Source: Geodermatophilus obscurus DSM 43160
Lineage (GTDB): Bacteria > Actinomycetota > Actinomycetes > Mycobacteriales > Geodermatophilaceae
Direction: 5' to 3'
DNA length: 64,000 nt
Assembly (NCBI RefSeq): GCF_000025345.1
Contig: NC_013757.1
Coordinates: 2,852,001 to 2,916,000 of the forward strand
Shown: one piece after another, positions 26,802-35,424 of the stretch
Layout of the letters: every line of letters starts with the position of its first letter
Numbering within the stretch: the first letter of the stretch is position 1
The notes under the pieces: model-generated
What the model was told of the DNA's origin: nothing
Seen by the model: only the letters and a program-made list of their open reading frames with translations
Databases searched by the model: none
Translations under genes and position numbers: made by a program

Positions 26802-27989
26802 ATGTCCCAGCGCCCACTGTCGGTGGCGGTGATCGGGGCCGGGATGGCCGGCCGCAGCCACGCCGCGGGCTACCGCCAGGTGAACACCGTCTTCGGGGAG
26901 GGGCTCCCGCCGGTCCGGCTGGCCGCGATCGCCGACGTCAACGAGCAGCTCGCCCGCGACGCGGCCCGCCGCTACGGCTTCGAGAGGGCGGTGTCCGGCT
27001 GGGAGGAGGTCGTCGAGGACCCCTCGATCGACGCGATCAGCATCGTCGTCGGCAACTCCCTGCACCGGCCGATCGCCGAGGCGGCCATCGCCGCCGGCAA
27101 GCACGTGCTCTGCGAGAAGCCGCTGGCCGGCTCGCTGGAGGACGCCCGCGCGATGGTCGCCGCCGAGCAGTCCGCGGACGTCGTCACCGCGGTCGGCTAC
27201 ACCTACCGCCGGTCCCCGGCGATCGCCGCGATCCGCGATCACGTGCAGAACCGCGAGCTGGGTGAGCTGACCTTGTTCGACGGCCGCTACTGGTGCGACT
27301 ACGCCTGCGACCCCCGCGGCCCGCTGACCTGGCGGTACAGGGGCGGCCCCGGCAGCGGTGCCCTCGGCGACATCGGCGCCCATGTCATCGACGTCGGCCA
27401 GTTCCTCTGCGGACCGGTCGTAGCGGTGTCCGGGGCGGTGCTGTCCACCCAGATCCCCAAGCGGCCACTCCCCCTCGGCCCCACGGTGGGCCACGACGCC
27501 GCCCCGGTGAGCGAGGAGATGGGCGAGGTCGAGAACGAGGACACCGCCGTGTTCTCGGCCCGCTTCGAGTCCGGCCTGTCCGCGTCCTTCTCGGTGTCAC
27601 GCACCGCCTTCGGCATGCCCAACGGGCTGGCCTTCGACGTCTACGGCCTGGACGGACGGGCCTCCTTCGACTGGCACCGGCCCTCGGAGTACCTCTTCGA
27701 CGACCGCCAGCCCGAGGCCCGCACCCGCGGCGTGCGGCAGGTCATCGTCGGCCCGCAGATGCCCTACTTCGCCGGCGGCTACCCGATGGAGGCCCCGGGC
27801 GTGGGCGGCGGCAACGCCGAGATGTTCGTCTACCAGTGCCGGGCCTTCCTCGACCAGATCGCCGGCACCCCCGACCCGCTGCCGCGCAACGCCAGCTTCG
27901 CCGACGGGCTGCACACGATGCAGATCGTCCAGGCCGTCGTGCAGTCCGCGCAGTCCGGCGGTGCTGCGGTCCCCGTCCCCACCCACTGA
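26802..27989 (+). CDS. Gfo/Idh/MocA-family oxidoreductase
   Basis: The 395-aa product has VAVIGAGMAGRSHAAGYR at the N-terminus, an EKP motif in HVLCEKPLAGSLEDA near residue 107, TAVGYTYRRSPAI and LGDIGAHVIDVGQFL with the candidate catalytic His near residue 195. The length, near 390, and the WRYRGGPGSGALGDIG segment place it with the longer glucose-6-phosphate-3-dehydrogenase or levoglucosan-dehydrogenase-like members, not with IolG. The site GAGGAGAG precedes the ATG. It forms an operon with the isomerase at 28016 under LacI control. Confidence 0.87.
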   Translation: MSQRPLSVAVIGAGMAGRSHAAGYRQVNTVFGEGLPPVRLAAIADVNEQLARDAARRYGFERAVSGWEEVVEDPSIDAISIVVGNSLHRPIAEAAIAAGKHVLCEKPLAGSLEDARAMVAAEQSADVVTAVGYTYRRSPAIAAIRDHVQNRELGELTLFDGRYWCDYACDPRGPLTWRYRGGPGSGALGDIGAHVIDVGQFLCGPVVAVSGAVLSTQIPKRPLPLGPTVGHDAAPVSEEMGEVENEDTAVFSARFESGLSASFSVSRTAFGMPNGLAFDVYGLDGRASFDWHRPSEYLFDDRQPEARTRGVRQVIVGPQMPYFAGGYPMEAPGVGGGNAEMFVYQCRAFLDQIAGTPDPLPRNASFADGLHTMQIVQAVVQSAQSGGAAVPVPTH

Positions 27990-28015
27990 CCCGCCGACCG
28001 GAAGGCCGATCCCCG

Positions 28016-29014
28016 ATGTCACTGAAGCTCGGTGCCTACACCGCCTGCCTGCACGACCGTCCGCTGGAGGAGGCCCTCGACGTGCTGCAGGCCGACGGCC
28101 TGACCTCCGTCGAGGTGAACACCGGCGGCTTCATCCCCTCACCGCACTGCCACGTCGACCTGCTGCTCTCCTCCGAGCAGGCCCGGCGCGACTACTTGGA
28201 GACCTTCTCCTCCCGCGGGATGGAGCTGACCGGGCTCAACTGCAACGGCAACCCGCTGAACCCGCTGCCCGGCGTCGGCCCGAAGCACGCCGACGACCTG
28301 CGCCGCACCATCGAGCTGGCCGGCCTGCTCGGGGTGAGGCACGTGGTGACGATGTCGGGCACGCCCGGGTCGGACCCCGACGCCAGGTACCCCTCCTGGG
28401 TGGTCAACCCGTGGGACGGCGTCTACATGGACGTCCTGGACTACCAGTGGGGCGTCGCGGCCGAGTTCTGGACGGAGATCGACGCCCTCGCCCGCGCCTC
28501 CGACGTCCGGGTGGCCATCGAGATGCACCCGCACAACCTGGTGTTCTCGCCGGTGACCCTGCGCAGGCTGGTCGACACCATCGGCGCCACGAACACCGGC
28601 GCCGAGATGGACCCCTCGCACCTGATGTGGCAGGGCATGGACGTCGTGGCCTGCATCCGCGACCTCGGCCCGCTGGTGTTCCACGCCGCGGCCAAGGACG
28701 CGATGATCACCCCCGGGGTCGACATCCGCGGGGTGCTCGACACCTCGTTCGAGCGCGTCCCGGCCGACGCCCCGGGCAAGGTGCCCACCGGCTACGGCTT
28801 CTGGTGCAACGCCTGGCCGGAGAACCCCGGCTGGCGGTTCGTGGCCGTGGGCGTCGGCCACGACGTCGACTGGTGGGCGGAGTTCCTGCGCGCCCTCGCC
28901 GACGTCGACCCCGACATGGCGGTCAACATCGAGCACGAGGACGCCGCCTACGACCGTCTCGAGGGCCTGGCGCTCGCCGCCGAGAACCTGCGCGCCGCGG
29001 CCGAGAAGCTGTAG
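28016..29014 (+). CDS. Sugar phosphate isomerase/epimerase (xylose-isomerase-like TIM barrel)
   Basis: The 332-aa product shows the TIM-barrel features LKLGAYTACLHDRPLEEAL, VEVNTGGF, a Glu metal ligand in VAIEMHPHNLVFSP, EMDPSHLMWQGMD and NIEHEDAAY near the C-terminus. It starts 27 bases after the dehydrogenase stop with a weak GGAAGG site. Dehydrogenase-isomerase pairs like this occur in 3-keto-sugar pathways, where the isomerase acts on the oxidised sugar. The exact substrate cannot be read from the sequence. Confidence 0.83.
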   Translation: MSLKLGAYTACLHDRPLEEALDVLQADGLTSVEVNTGGFIPSPHCHVDLLLSSEQARRDYLETFSSRGMELTGLNCNGNPLNPLPGVGPKHADDLRRTIELAGLLGVRHVVTMSGTPGSDPDARYPSWVVNPWDGVYMDVLDYQWGVAAEFWTEIDALARASDVRVAIEMHPHNLVFSPVTLRRLVDTIGATNTGAEMDPSHLMWQGMDVVACIRDLGPLVFHAAAKDAMITPGVDIRGVLDTSFERVPADAPGKVPTGYGFWCNAWPENPGWRFVAVGVGHDVDWWAEFLRALADVDPDMAVNIEHEDAAYDRLEGLALAAENLRAAAEKL

Positions 29015-29021
29015 GGCCGGG

Positions 29022-30059
29022 TCAGGCCCCGGCCCGGTGCGGCTCGTGCCGCAGCCGCGGCCGGGGCGGCAGCCCGGCGAGCCGGTAGCACCGGTCGATC
29101 AGCGTCATGGTCGCGACCGCGTCGTCCGCGCCGGTGGGGACCGGGGACCCGTGCCGCAGTGCCTCGACCAATGCCTCCAGCTGGTAGGTGTACGACGTCC
29201 GGGTGCCCAGGTGCTCGGTGCGCTCCCCGGCCGGTGTGCGCACCAGGAGGCGGTCGTCCCGGTTCGGCTCGACGAACGCCGGCGCCGTCACCTCCCCGCG
29301 GGTGCCGACGACCCGCAGCGAGAAGTCCCGGTCCGGGTGCACCATGCTGCAGCGCACGGCGGCGGTGGCGCCGGACGGGAAGTGCAGGTCGGCGTCGAGC
29401 CACTCGTCCACGCCCGGGGCACCCGCCCGCTCGCCGGCCCGGGCGGCGTCGGGCTCCGGTCCGCCCCCCGTCCACGGCGCCAGGCTGCGCAGCGCGTGCA
29501 GGCCGTAGCAGCCGAGGTCCATGAGGGCGCCGCCGCCGAGCTCGAGCGACCAGCGCGGGTCCCCGTCGTCCGGCGGGAGCATGGCGATCGTCGCCTCGAC
29601 GTGGACGACGTCCCCCAGCTCGCCGGCGTCCACCAGATCGAGGAGCCGGCGCATCACCGGGTGGTAGAGGTGGTGGAACCCCTCCATGACCGTGACGCCC
29701 GCAGTCCGCGCCGCGTCCCGGACCTCGGCGGCCTCCTCCGCGTTCGAGGCGAACGGCTTCTCCGACAGCACGTGCTTGCCGGCCGCGACGGCGGCCAGGT
29801 TCCACGGACCGTGCAGCGCGTTCGGCAGCGGGTCGTAGACGACCTCGACGTCCGGGTCGGCGAGGACGTCCGCGTAGGTGGGCAGCACGCGCTCGACGCC
29901 GTGCGCCCGCGCGAACGCCTCGGCCCGCCCCGGGTCCCGGGCGGCGACCGCCACCAGCCGGCTGCCGGTGTCCCGGGCGGGGACGGCGATGCCCCGCTCG
30001 GCGATGCGGGCGGCGCCCAGGACCCCGATCCGCAGGGGCTCGGCGGGGTCCGTCGTCAC
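29022..30059 (-). CDS. Gfo/Idh/MocA-family oxidoreductase
   Basis: The 345-aa product begins with RIGVLGAARIAERGIAVPA and has the EKP motif in HVLSEKPFASNAEEA, EGFHHLYHPVMRRL, GGGALMDLGCYGLHALRSL and a C-terminal TLIDRCYRLAGLPPRPR. These match the dimeric-dihydrodiol-dehydrogenase/xylose-dehydrogenase-like branch. The GTG start overlaps the stop of the upstream IolG-like gene (GTGA), so both are one transcript. The gene converges closely (7 bp) with the isomerase at 28016-29014, and I see no terminator between them. Confidence 0.86.
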   Translation of the reverse strand: MTTDPAEPLRIGVLGAARIAERGIAVPARDTGSRLVAVAARDPGRAEAFARAHGVERVLPTYADVLADPDVEVVYDPLPNALHGPWNLAAVAAGKHVLSEKPFASNAEEAAEVRDAARTAGVTVMEGFHHLYHPVMRRLLDLVDAGELGDVVHVEATIAMLPPDDGDPRWSLELGGGALMDLGCYGLHALRSLAPWTGGGPEPDAARAGERAGAPGVDEWLDADLHFPSGATAAVRCSMVHPDRDFSLRVVGTRGEVTAPAFVEPNRDDRLLVRTPAGERTEHLGTRTSYTYQLEALVEALRHGSPVPTGADDAVATMTLIDRCYRLAGLPPRPRLRHEPHRAGA

Positions 30060-31063
30060 CGGTACAGCTCGGGGCGCGCGGGGAGCTCGACCGCCACCCG
30101 GCCGCCGGAGTGCAGCGACTGGAGCGCCGCGTCGGACACGACCTGTGCGGCGTAGCCGTCCCAGGCGCCGGGGCCCTGCGGCGGACTCCCGGCGACGACG
30201 GTGTCGACCCACTCGCGCAGCTCGACGTCGTAGGACAGGGCGAACCGCTCCCGCCAGTCGGCCGGGACCAGACCGGCGACGGCGCCCTCGCGGCGCAGGC
30301 GCACCGGGGCGGGGTCGGCCAGCTCGGCGGTGCCGGTCTCCCCCGACACCTCGCAGCGGATCTCGTAGCCGTAGTGGACGTTGACCGACACCTCGACGTC
30401 GGCGAGGACGCCGTCGGCGAGCTCGAAGAGCACGAGCAGCGGGTCCTGCAGCTCGCCCCCGCGGCTGCTCCTGCGGGGGGTGAAGACCTGCGCGGCGACG
30501 ATCTCCTGGCCGAACAGCCAACGCAGCTCGTCGATCTCGTGGATGGCGGTGTCGGCGATCGACATGTCCCGCGTGTAGTGCGCAGGCACGGACGCGTTGC
30601 GGTGGGCGCAGTGCGCCAGCAGCGGGGCGCCGATCGCGCCGCCGTCCACGGCCAGCTTGAGCGCCCGGTGCGCGGGGTCGTAGCGCCGGTTGAAGCCCAC
30701 CTGCACCAGCCGGCGACCCGCAGCGACCTCGGCGTCGACGATCCGCCGGCACGCCTCCTGGGTGGTCGCCAGCGGCTTCTCGCAGAACACCGGCTTGCCG
30801 GCGGCGATGCAGGCCAGCACGTACGGCTCGTGCGTCGGCCCCCAGGAGGTGATCACCACCGCGTCGACCGCGTCCGAGACGACCAGCTCCTCGCCGCTGG
30901 GCAGGGCCTTCGCGGCGGGCAGCTGCGCGGCCACGGTCGCGGCGCGCTCGGCGTCCGCGTCGGCCACCGCCACCACGCGGCTGCCCCTGGGGCCGCCGTC
31001 GAGCCTGCGGATGTGCTCCTGGCCGATCATGCCGACCCCGATGACCCCGATGTCCAGCCCCAC
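30056..31063 (-). CDS. Inositol 2-dehydrogenase-like protein (IolG paralogue)
   Basis: The 335-aa product is the closest relative of iolG (7316) in the window. It shares the Rossmann start VIGVGMIGQEHIRRL, EKP in VFCEKPLATTQEA, QVGFNRRYDPAH, LLAHCAHRNASVP, the catalytic segment ADTAIHEIDELRWL and [11 protein letters not shown]. The start is GTG at 31063 with GAGGAGGG upstream. Being separate from the iol operon and paired with another dehydrogenase, it may act on scyllo-, chiro- or pinitol-type inositols. That is inference. Confidence 0.88.
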   Translation of the reverse strand: MGLDIGVIGVGMIGQEHIRRLDGGPRGSRVVAVADADAERAATVAAQLPAAKALPSGEELVVSDAVDAVVITSWGPTHEPYVLACIAAGKPVFCEKPLATTQEACRRIVDAEVAAGRRLVQVGFNRRYDPAHRALKLAVDGGAIGAPLLAHCAHRNASVPAHYTRDMSIADTAIHEIDELRWLFGQEIVAAQVFTPRRSSRGGELQDPLLVLFELADGVLADVEVSVNVHYGYEIRCEVSGETGTAELADPAPVRLRREGAVAGLVPADWRERFALSYDVELREWVDTVVAGSPPQGPGAWDGYAAQVVSDAALQSLHSGGRVAVELPARPELYR

Positions 31064-31157
31064 GGCGCCCTCCTCGACTCCGTCGCGGCCCGGTCCGCGG
31101 TGCCGCACCGGTCCAGGTTCCGGGCCCGGCAACGCGCAGGTCAACGACGGGAAGCCC

Positions 31158-32201
31158 TCAAGAGCCCCTCAGCACGTCGGCGGGGACGTTGTACGGCGTG
31201 ACGACCTGGACGCCCGAGTGCCAGGACCGCGGGGTGCCCGGCAGCGCGCCGTGGGCCTGCATGACCACGTGGCAGGCGCGGCGCAGGTCCAGCGCGAGGT
31301 CGTGGTGCAGCACCGCGGACAGCCGTCCGGCCCGCAGCAGCGCGAGGTTCTCGGCGTCCAGGTCGTGGGCCACGAACGCCCGGCAGGTCCGCCCGGCGTC
31401 GGCGAAGGCAGCGACGGTCGCGTCGTTGCCACCGGCGGCGTACATCGAGTAGACCGCCGCGATGCCCGGGTCGGCGGCCAGCGCGTCCCGGACCAGCCCG
31501 CGCAGCACGTCGTCGTCCCCGGTCGCATCCACCAGGTCGACCTGCCGCCGCCCGGGCCGCACCCGCCGCAGGGTGGCGCGGAAGCCCATCTCCCGGTCGT
31601 CCTCACCGCGGAAGGAGCCGGTCCCCCGGGTGACCAGCACCGCGCCGCCGTCCTCGCCGAGCCACTGGTCCAGCAGGTACGACGCGGTCGCGCCGGCGGC
31701 GCGGTTGTCCAGGCCGACGTAGGCGACGCGGCGGCTGGTCGGCAGGTCGGTGACCAACGTGACGACGGGGATCCCGGCCTCGGCGAGGCGCTCGACCGCC
31801 GCGACGACCAGCGGGTGGTCAGGGGCCTTGAGGACGACGCCCTGCGACCCCCGGCTGGCGATCCCCTCGAGCGTGGACACGAGTTCGGGCACCGGCGGCG
31901 CCTCGGCGAGGTGGAACCGCGCCCGGAACGTCGCCGGCCGGACCAGCGGCAGCTGCGACTCCAGGGCGGCCCGAACCGCGGCGGAGAAGCGGTCGGGGGC
32001 GTCGACGACCAGGTCCAGGAAGAACGTGCGCCCGGTCAGCCGGACCTGCGAGCGCTGCCGGTGCAGGTCGGCGACGGCGCGGTGGACCTCGTCCACCGTG
32101 CTCTGCCGCACGCCGCCGCGCTGGTTCAGGACGCGGTCGACGGTCGCCTCCGAGAGGCCTGCCTGGCGGGCGATCACGCGGATCGGGTACGGGTGCGCCA
32201 C
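31158..32201 (-). CDS. LacI-family transcriptional regulator
   Basis: The 347-aa product has the headpiece YPIRVIARQAGLSEATVDRVLNQRGGVRQST and a sugar-binding domain resembling those of substrate-binding proteins (VVLKAPDHPLVVAAVERLAEAGIPVVTLVTDLP, AYVGLDNRAAGATASYL, SVYSMYAAGGND-like segment). The GTG at 32201 begins right before the helix-turn-helix. It is divergent from the aldo/keto reductase across a 72-bp region with two CTGACGGGT repeats. It lies 94 bp beyond the IolG-like operon and may govern both sides. Confidence 0.85.
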   Translation of the reverse strand: MAHPYPIRVIARQAGLSEATVDRVLNQRGGVRQSTVDEVHRAVADLHRQRSQVRLTGRTFFLDLVVDAPDRFSAAVRAALESQLPLVRPATFRARFHLAEAPPVPELVSTLEGIASRGSQGVVLKAPDHPLVVAAVERLAEAGIPVVTLVTDLPTSRRVAYVGLDNRAAGATASYLLDQWLGEDGGAVLVTRGTGSFRGEDDREMGFRATLRRVRPGRRQVDLVDATGDDDVLRGLVRDALAADPGIAAVYSMYAAGGNDATVAAFADAGRTCRAFVAHDLDAENLALLRAGRLSAVLHHDLALDLRRACHVVMQAHGALPGTPRSWHSGVQVVTPYNVPADVLRGS

Positions 32202-32210
32202 GCGGGCAGT

Positions 32211-32230
32211 CTGACGGGTCCCTGACGGGT
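32211..32230. promoter_or_regulatory. Direct repeats CTGACGGGT between LacI and aldo/keto reductase
   Basis: CTGACGGGT occurs at 32211-32219 and 32222-32230, a period of 11 bp (one helical turn). The same octamer CTGACGGG recurs at 33121-33128, and inverted at 33167-33174, before the dioxygenase gene. It is a candidate operator for the adjacent LacI protein. Confidence 0.5.
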
Positions 32231-32273
32231 CGCCGAGGTTGCCCGGCAGCGGGGCGCTCACCAGGCTGAGGGG

Positions 32274-33110
32274 ATGACCGCTGTCCCCACCGTGCCCCTG
32301 AACAACGGCGTCGCGATCCCGCAGCTCGGCCTCGGCACCGCCCGGCTCCCGGACGAGGAGACCCGGCGGATCGTGCGGGAGGCTCTCGAGGTCGGCTACC
32401 GGTTCGTCGACACGGCCGCCAGCTACGAGAACGAGCGCGGGGTCGGGGAGGGCATCGCCGACTCCGGCCTCCCCCGGGAGGAGGTGTTCGTCTCCACCAA
32501 GCTGCGCGGCCGGGACCAGGGGTCCGACTCGGCGAAGGAGGCGCTGCGCTCGAGCCTGGACCGGCTCGGGCTCGACTTCGTCGACCTCTACCTCATCCAC
32601 TGGCCGCTCCCCCGGCTCGACCGCTACGTCGCGTCCTGGCAGGCGATGGAGGAGCTGCTGGCCGAGGGCCTCACGCGGGCGATCGGCGTCTCGAACTTCC
32701 TGCCCGAGCACCTGGACCGGCTCGCCGCCGCCTCCTCGACGGTGCCGGCGGTGAACCAGATCGAGTGCCACCCGCGGGAGCCGCAGCTCGAGCAGCGCGC
32801 CGACGACGCCCGCCGCGGGATCGTCACCGAGTCGTGGTCGCCGCTGGCCAACGGCGGTGAGCTCCTGCGGCAGCCGGTGCTCGCCGAGGTCGGCGCGCGG
32901 CACGGCCGGACTCCCGCGCAGGTGGTCCTGCGCTGGCACGTGCAGCAGGGCCTGGTGACCTTCCCCAAGGCGTCGTCCCGTGGCCGGCTGGTCGAGAACC
33001 TCGACGTCTTCGACTTCGCGCTCACCGACCAGGACCTGGCGGGCATCGCCACGCTCGCCGACGGGACGCGGGTCGACGGGCAGTTCCCGGACGTCTGGGA
33101 GGAGTTCTGA
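32274..33110 (+). CDS. Aldo/keto reductase (2,5-diketo-gluconate-reductase-like)
   Basis: The 278-aa product has the complete AKR barrel: LGLGTARLPDEE, the catalytic Asp/Tyr region FVDTAASYENERGVG (Tyr near residue 51), Lys in VSTKLRG near 77 and His in YLIHWPLP near 110. It ends with PKASSRGRLVENLDVFDF, the NADPH-binding region. AKR5-type enzymes reduce sugar carbonyls and aldehydes with NADPH. It is divergent from a LacI regulator and followed 103 bp later by a dioxygenase-like gene with the same putative operator. Confidence 0.9.
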   Translation: MTAVPTVPLNNGVAIPQLGLGTARLPDEETRRIVREALEVGYRFVDTAASYENERGVGEGIADSGLPREEVFVSTKLRGRDQGSDSAKEALRSSLDRLGLDFVDLYLIHWPLPRLDRYVASWQAMEELLAEGLTRAIGVSNFLPEHLDRLAAASSTVPAVNQIECHPREPQLEQRADDARRGIVTESWSPLANGGELLRQPVLAEVGARHGRTPAQVVLRWHVQQGLVTFPKASSRGRLVENLDVFDFALTDQDLAGIATLADGTRVDGQFPDVWEEF

Positions 33111-33120
33111 GGCCCGTCGG

Positions 33121-33174
33121 CTGACGGGTTCTTGAGGGATCCGCAGCCTTGTGGGCCACGCACCGCCCCGTCAG
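33121..33174 (+). promoter_or_regulatory. Inverted CTGACGGG sites upstream of the dioxygenase gene
   Basis: CTGACGGG (33121-33128) and its inverse CCCGTCAG (33167-33174) bracket the likely promoter of the gene at 33214. They match the repeats at 32211-32230. Confidence 0.45.
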
Positions 33175-33213
33175 GCTCGATCCCACTCCACCCGTACCCG
33201 GAAGGACGACGTC

Positions 33214-34401
33214 ATGACCGCACCCGCCACCCTTCGGACCGCACCCGGCTGGTTCGCCGCGGAGGACTGCCGCCTGGAGGACTTCCGCGCCGTGGTCGAG
33301 ACCACCACCGACCTGGCCGAGTACCCCTGCGCCGACGAGGTCCGGGAGAACGTCCTCGTCTACGGCTCCCGCCTGCGCGACTCCGTCGCCACCCCCGCGG
33401 GACGCCGGGACGTCCAGGCCGAGCTGGCCCGCGCGCTCGCCGACGGGCCGGGGATCGTCGTCTTCGCCGGCGCCTTCCCCGACACCGGCGTCGTCGACCA
33501 GGCCACCGCCGTCTTCCAGGCGATGATCGACGAGCAGAAGGCGGCCGGCGTCGTCGGCGGCGACCACTTCGCCACGCCTGGCGCCAACGACCGGGTGTGG
33601 GGTGCCCTGGACAAGTTCGCCGTCCGCGACCCGGAGGCCTTCGCCGCCTACTACGGCAACGACGTCATCGCGCTGGTCTCGGAGGCGTGGCTGGGCCGCG
33701 GCTACCAGGTCACCAGCCAGGTGAACGTGGTCAACCCCGGCGGGCAGGCGCAGGTGGCCCACCGCGACTACCACCTGGGCTTCATGTCCGAGGAGCAGGC
33801 CCTGGCCTACCCGGTCCACGTGCACCGCCTCTCCCCCGTCATGACCCTGCAGGGAGCGGTCGCCCACTGCGACATGCCGGTGGAGACCGGGCCGACCATG
33901 TACCTGCCGCACTCGCAGAAGTACGCGCCCGGGTACGTCGCCTTCCACCGGCCGGAGTTCACCGCGTACTTCGACGAGCACTTCGTCCAGCTGCCGCTGC
34001 GCAAGGGCGACGCCGCCTTCTTCAACCCGGCGCTGTTCCACGGCGCGGGCACCAACCGGTCGGCCGGCGTGCGCCGCATGGCCAACCTGCTGCAGGTCTC
34101 CTCGGCGTTCGGCCGGGCGATGGAGGCGGTCGACCGGACGGCGATGTCCCGGGCGCTCCACCCGGTCCTGCTCGCGCAGAAGGCCGCCGGCGCAGACGAG
34201 CGCACGCTGCGCAACGTCGTCGCCGCCTCGGCCGAGGGCTACGCCTTCCCGACAAACCTCGACCGCGACCAGCCGCTCGGCGGCCTGGCACCGGAGACGC
34301 AGGCCGAGCTGGTCTGGCGGGCACTGCAGGAGGACTGGTCACCCGAGGCCCTGGACGCCGAGCTGACCGCCCAGGCCGAGCGGCACACCAGCGCCCCCTG
34401 A
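33214..34401 (+). CDS. Phytanoyl-CoA dioxygenase-family Fe(II)/2-oxoglutarate oxygenase
   Basis: The 395-aa product shows the Fe(II) facial-triad pattern: AHRDYHLGFM near residue 183 (His-x-Asp) and LFHGAGTNRS near residue 275 (distal His, with an Arg for 2-oxoglutarate). MPVETGPTMYLPHSQKY lies between them, typical of PhyH proteins. The ATG follows GGAAGGAC. It is longer than many PhyH enzymes owing to a C-terminal helical tail. Neighbours suggest oxidation of a small hydroxylated or methylated compound. Demethylation of a methylated inositol would suit the context but is speculative. Confidence 0.85.
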   Translation: MTAPATLRTAPGWFAAEDCRLEDFRAVVETTTDLAEYPCADEVRENVLVYGSRLRDSVATPAGRRDVQAELARALADGPGIVVFAGAFPDTGVVDQATAVFQAMIDEQKAAGVVGGDHFATPGANDRVWGALDKFAVRDPEAFAAYYGNDVIALVSEAWLGRGYQVTSQVNVVNPGGQAQVAHRDYHLGFMSEEQALAYPVHVHRLSPVMTLQGAVAHCDMPVETGPTMYLPHSQKYAPGYVAFHRPEFTAYFDEHFVQLPLRKGDAAFFNPALFHGAGTNRSAGVRRMANLLQVSSAFGRAMEAVDRTAMSRALHPVLLAQKAAGADERTLRNVVAASAEGYAFPTNLDRDQPLGGLAPETQAELVWRALQEDWSPEALDAELTAQAERHTSAP

Positions 34402-34454
34402 TGCGACCTGGAGCAGCCGATACCGGCCCGGGTGCTGCGGGCGGCTCCCCCCTC

Positions 34455-34530
34455 ACGACGATCATGGAGCAGCGGTGGCGACACGCGGCCGACGCCCGCG
34501 TGTCGCCACGCCGGCCTCATGATCGTCACG
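34455..34530. repeat. Long imperfect inverted repeat (REP-like hairpin)
   Basis: The left arm GACGATCATGGAGCAGCGG followed by TGGCGACACGCGG faces a right arm that reads CGTGACGATCATGAGG then CGTGGCGACACGCGG on the other strand. The innermost 14 bp (GTGGCGACACGCGG) are perfectly paired around a 6-nt loop. It fills the gap between the converging dioxygenase and ABC ATPase genes. It may terminate both, or be a mobile palindromic element. Confidence 0.8.
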
Positions 34531-34606
34531 GGCCGGGCGCGGCGGGACACCGGGACACGGCTCCGCCCGGCCGGGTCCCCAGGGCCCGGCCCGGCGGAGC
34601 CGGTGA

Positions 34607-35422
34607 TCAGCGCTTCAGCTCGTGCGAGAGCTCCGCGAGCTCCTGGCCGCCGGCCATCTCGGTGGTGAGCTCCTCGAGCGAGACCTCGGAGCGCTTCTTG
34701 TCCAGCACCCGGCGGCCGAGCTTGAGGATGATGAAATGGTCGCCGACCAGGTAGGCGTGGTGCGGGTTGTGGGTGATGAAGACGACCCCGAGTCCGGCGT
34801 CGCGGGCGGCGGCGGTGTACTTGAGCACCACGCCGGACTGCTTGACGCCGAGGGCCGCCGTCGGCTCGTCGAGGATGAGCACCCGCGCGCCGAAGTAGAC
34901 CGCCCGGGCGATGGCGACGCACTGCCGCTGACCACCGGAGAGCGTGCCGATCGGCTGGTTGATGTCCTTGACCGTGATGCCCATCTTCTGCAGCTCGGCG
35001 TCGGCGATCTCCCGCATGGCCTTGATGTCCAGCGGCGCCAGCGGGTACTTGCCCTTGCGGAGCTCCGAGCCGAGGAAGAAGTTGCGCCACACCTCCATGA
35101 GGCCCACCACCGCCAGGTCCTGGTACACGGTGGCGATCCCGGCGTCCAGCGACTCGCGCGGGGAGGAGAACTTGCGCTCCTGGCCGTCGACCCGCAGCGT
35201 GCCCTCGGTGTGCGAGTGCAACCCCGAGATGATTTTGATGAGGGTCGACTTGCCGGCGCCGTTGTCCCCCAGCACGCAGGCCACCTCCCCGGCGTTCACC
35301 GTCAGGTTGATGCCCTCGAGCGCGCGGATGGCGCCGTAGGCCTTGCCGACGCCCTCCATCTCGACGAGTGGCGTGCCGGCCCTGAGGTCTGCCGCTGCGT
35401 GCTCGGCGATGGTGTCGGTCAT
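34607..35422 (-). CDS. Sugar ABC transporter ATP-binding protein (single-domain, FrcA/RbsA-half type)
   Basis: The 271-aa product has one nucleotide-binding domain: Walker [10 protein letters not shown] near residue 49, Q-loop VYQDLAVV, signature LSGGQRQ near 160, Walker [13 protein letters not shown] near 185 and the H-loop [10 protein letters not shown]. Ribose-type importers often have two fused domains. A single domain, as here, is seen in FrcA-like systems and in several actinobacterial inositol importers. It starts 2 bp after the permease stop. It energises the importer formed with the genes at 35425 and 36551. Confidence 0.9.
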   Translation of the reverse strand: MTDTIAEHAAADLRAGTPLVEMEGVGKAYGAIRALEGINLTVNAGEVACVLGDNGAGKSTLIKIISGLHSHTEGTLRVDGQERKFSSPRESLDAGIATVYQDLAVVGLMEVWRNFFLGSELRKGKYPLAPLDIKAMREIADAELQKMGITVKDINQPIGTLSGGQRQCVAIARAVYFGARVLILDEPTAALGVKQSGVVLKYTAAARDAGLGVVFITHNPHHAYLVGDHFIILKLGRRVLDKKRSEVSLEELTTEMAGGQELAELSHELKR

Positions 35423-35424
35423 GG

